This document shows, in pieces, positions 63,301-64,000 of a stretch of 64,000 nucleotides of DNA. The translations under genes were made by a program, and so were the position numbers. The DNA lies in contig NZ_JAAAWP010000002.1 of assembly GCF_010500915.1 (NCBI RefSeq), positions 310,001 through 374,000 of the forward strand, written 5' to 3'. The DNA comes from Alteromonas hispanica. Lineage in GTDB: Bacteria; Pseudomonadota; Gammaproteobacteria; Enterobacterales; Alteromonadaceae. The notes under the pieces were generated by a model. The model worked only from the letters and a program-made list of their open reading frames with translations, was not told where the DNA came from and did no database searches. Numbering within the stretch: position 1 is the first letter of the stretch; each line of letters starts with the position of its first letter.

Positions 63301-63419
63301 ATACACTACCAGGTACGAATGTTTTTAAAGGGGAAGTTGGAGCACTCTATCCGCCGACCACGCCAGGTGGTATCAACGGCAACTTCTTTTATGCGGGTTT
63401 AGAGTATTCGTTTGAGTAA
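60396..63419 (+). CDS. TonB-dependent receptor with signalling STN domain
   Basis: A receptor of about 1007 residues with a long N-terminus and hydrophobic signal segment (FFLVVVISLLSAICSNNSYA). The secretin/TonB short N-terminal domain follows: YTFSVKSQSADEALTELAKQ ... FTLSEALQQLLEGTELAV (about 68-150). Then TonB-box-like RIAIVGTR, plug (LRGMSSDHTLLLLNGKRRHR; VEVLRDGASAQYGSDAIAGVINF) and barrel ending in ..AGLEYSFE. The STN domain contacts FecR in the periplasm to activate the sigma factor upon ligand binding. It is paralogous to the receptor at 55958. TTG 60387 opens the frame; ATG 60396 is used, without a clear ribosome binding site. Confidence 0.9.
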   Translation: MHFANISHFIKRQILCWRESAVDTQHGNAKRSAFFLVVVISLLSAICSNNSYALQNTIAEKGAPAPPIASPPSYTFSVKSQSADEALTELAKQANTTLLFPFDLAKRVKTNSLVGTFTLSEALQQLLEGTELAVITDELGVLSIRSRASLTAKKASQNKQEEQADNGNALERIAIVGTRNTPRSATDSPVPLDIIGAKSLSSQGNADVLSMLSVMVPSLNVNDQPINDASSLVRPANLRGMSSDHTLLLLNGKRRHRSAVITFLGGGLSDGAQGPDISVIPAYALKQVEVLRDGASAQYGSDAIAGVINFVLKDAKAGGNIALKTGAYGEGDGELFQLQGNRGFAFGDNGFINVTGEYRQQGGTSRSVQRDDAIALTQQGNAFIDNPAQVWGALDVDKDLKFAINTGFKFSPSTQLYGFLTAAKRELSGGFYYRNPQTREGVFSRTNSETGARRLIVADLDGVDSGISCPLITLNDANVLEDPNYLKIADNSTPLGANCFAFNELYPGGFTPSFGGVIEDGSVTLGLKKELPYDWAFDASATVGYSNIDYNISGTVNPSLGPESPTAFDPGGVSQVERTLNLDFTKLIQSVFEDPISIGVGLEWRKETYFQKAGDINSYIAGPFALEPPLGLNEGFAIGSNGFPGYQPQSAGHWSRNNWAMYGDIELFVTESLQFGLASRVEHFSDFGTTFDGKLSTRYKLSDLFAIRGSVNTGFKAPTVGQSNVINVTTAYGENGLEDQATLPPTDMISMQLGATPLQPEESVNFSVGAVLQASDQFFATIDYFNIRLRDRISTTSAIPLTESDINTLIQNGRPDAAKYNAAKYFTNDFDTKTQGIDVVVNYQFMFDEWQNNLLFAYNWTDTQVERVTLYPAVIDGRLQLAPNLTEARIRMLEDNLPAHRGSITLEQRLQSFEFTWRLNYFGSFYEDHLDASAGLDIYGGARFTMDAQFAWQFSKETRLTLGVQNLFNTLPGTNVFKGEVGALYPPTTPGGINGNFFYAGLEYSFE

Positions 63420-63469
63420 ACGTTAAACGCTTTTGATAGGGAATATGAAGGCGGACAGAAAATAACGTT

Positions 63470-63664
63470 TTAACCCACGTTTTTAAACAGGGACTCATCG
63501 ATGATTGTTTGGTCAATTATTTGCTGAGCCATACCAATACATTTGCCACATTGAGAGCCCAGTTCTAAGTGCTCACGCAACTCACGCATATTTCCAACAC
63601 CGTTCGTTTCAACAGCGGCGCGAATACTTTTGTCGGTTACTCCGTAGCACATACATACAAACAT
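63470..63664 (-). CDS. bfd: Bacterioferritin-associated ferredoxin
   Basis: A 64-residue [2Fe-2S] protein, the same length as E. coli Bfd, that reduces bacterioferritin iron for release. Cluster cysteines are C4, C6, C39 and C42 (MFVCMC ... GSQCGKC). ATG 63664 has GGAG seven bases upstream; the longer open frame to 63712 reads through a Fur box and is not the start. Two Fur boxes lie 28-84 bases upstream, so the gene is iron-repressed as in other bacteria. Confidence 0.94.
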   Translation of the reverse strand: MFVCMCYGVTDKSIRAAVETNGVGNMRELREHLELGSQCGKCIGMAQQIIDQTIIDESLFKNVG

Positions 63665-63691
63665 TATTGGGCACTCCAAATGAATCTGTAA

Positions 63692-63712
63692 ATGATAATA
63701 ATTGTTATTCAT
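63692..63712. promoter_or_regulatory. Fur box 1 of bfd
   Basis: AATGATAATAATTGTTATTCA, a close match to overlapping NATA/TNAT-type Fur hexamers, 28-48 bases upstream of the bfd ATG. Confidence 0.8.
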
Positions 63713-63729
63713 GAGTTTGGCAAGTCGTG

Positions 63730-63748
63730 ATGAGAATTATTTTCATTA
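63730..63748. promoter_or_regulatory. Fur box 2 of bfd
   Basis: GATGAGAATTATTTTCATT, a typical gammaproteobacterial Fur box, 66-84 bases upstream of the bfd ATG. Confidence 0.75.
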
Positions 63749-63788
63749 AAAATTACCCAACTTGTTCAGTGGTCAAAAAAGGCTTATG

Positions 63789-63810
63789 TTTAGCGTCTAT
63801 AGACGCTAAA
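63789..63810 (-). terminator. Palindromic hairpin after rnt
   Basis: TTTAGCGTCTATAGACGCTAAA is a perfect 22-base palindrome. Read leftwards it follows the rnt stop by 29 bases and is followed after ten bases by TTTTTT, so it may act as the rnt terminator. Confidence 0.5.
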
Positions 63811-63838
63811 TTTTAAATTTCGGAGGGGCGAGTGTTGA

Positions 63839-64000
63839 TCAACACTCCCTTTCAAGGGGCCAGCCACCAAGGGCTTTATAGCGGTTTACCATGTAGCAGA
63901 ATAGCTCTGTGGTTTTTTGTGCATCATACAGTGCACTGTGGGCTTCGTTTTGGTCAAACTCAATACCTGCAGCGCGGCAGGCCTTAACCAATACCGTTTG
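63839..64000 (-). CDS. rnt: Ribonuclease T, C-terminal part (partial)
   Basis: The last 53 codons of a DEDD-family 3'-5' exonuclease that trims tRNA and other stable RNA ends; the 5' part lies beyond the right edge. The recognisable end is [22 protein letters not shown] (HSALYDA contains the catalytic His-Asp pair of the Exo III motif) then [11 protein letters not shown], as in RNase T. The stop at 63839-63841 lies inside an 18-base perfect palindrome, GAGTGTTGATCAACACTC (63830-63847). Adjacent bfd is a common neighbour. Confidence 0.92.
   Translation of the reverse strand, partial: QTVLVKACRAAGIEFDQNEAHSALYDAQKTTELFCYMVNRYKALGGWPLEREC

Noticed and set aside
63665..63712. Longer start for bfd at 63712.
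   Set aside because: It would translate a Fur box and lacks the ribosome binding site present before ATG 63664; the shorter form equals the known 64-residue family length.

Overview
The window looks like a contiguous piece of chromosome from a marine gammaproteobacterium of the Alteromonas type. The reasons are the mix of housekeeping genes (prfB with its programmed frameshift, lysS, argS, prfC, aroC, prmB, gshA, sodB, grxD, rnt), four large TonB-dependent receptors, a TPP-riboswitch thiamine-uptake operon, and the yeaG-yeaH-spoVR operon. No phage, insertion sequence, CRISPR array or rRNA was seen. The genus is an inference from gene content.

Left part (1-20 kb): the tail of a TPR protein; tmcA; yciA; then a complete thiamine salvage operon (TPP riboswitch, outer-membrane receptor, small thiamine-binding protein, PnuT permease, kinase-like protein); tRNA-Trp; holD-rimI; an EamA exporter; a 994-residue receptor on the minus strand; a divergent LysR/MFS pair; prfC-argS; and an FMN reductase.

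Accessory stretch (20-33.6 kb): a small peptide gene with a double-glycine leader, followed by a 55-codon membrane-protein gene missed by length-limited calling (candidate bacteriocin and partner). Next come an orphan ORF, a DUF2891 / cysteine-synthase-like pair, a secreted endonuclease/phosphatase-family gene frameshifted at a G8 tract, and a sensory block (propeller diguanylate cyclase, lipoprotein, solute-binding protein, chemoreceptor). The stretch ends with a fatty-acid desaturase and its ferredoxin reductase behind two palindromic operators.

Middle (33.8-49.2 kb): prfB-lysS; an Hpt / pseudouridine synthase / ketopantoate reductase operon; an M16 protease followed by gshA, whose ribosome binding site lies in a hairpin; a transglycosylase lipoprotein; a 40-residue membrane protein behind one Fur-like and two FNR-like boxes; smrB divergent from prmB-aroC; and an MFS transporter.

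Right part (49.3-64 kb): spoVR-yeaH-yeaG on the minus strand; divergent sodB and grxD; a block of receptor, ECF sigma factor, FecR anti-sigma and a second paralogous receptor carrying a signalling STN domain; then Fur-boxed bfd and the 3' end of rnt. The receptor/sigma block sits inside what looks like a sodB-grxD-bfd-rnt neighbourhood.

Start codons were moved from the longest open frame wherever a ribosome binding site, family length or operon overlap argued for it. Each case is explained in the entry. Functions rest on motifs read by eye; no database search was run.
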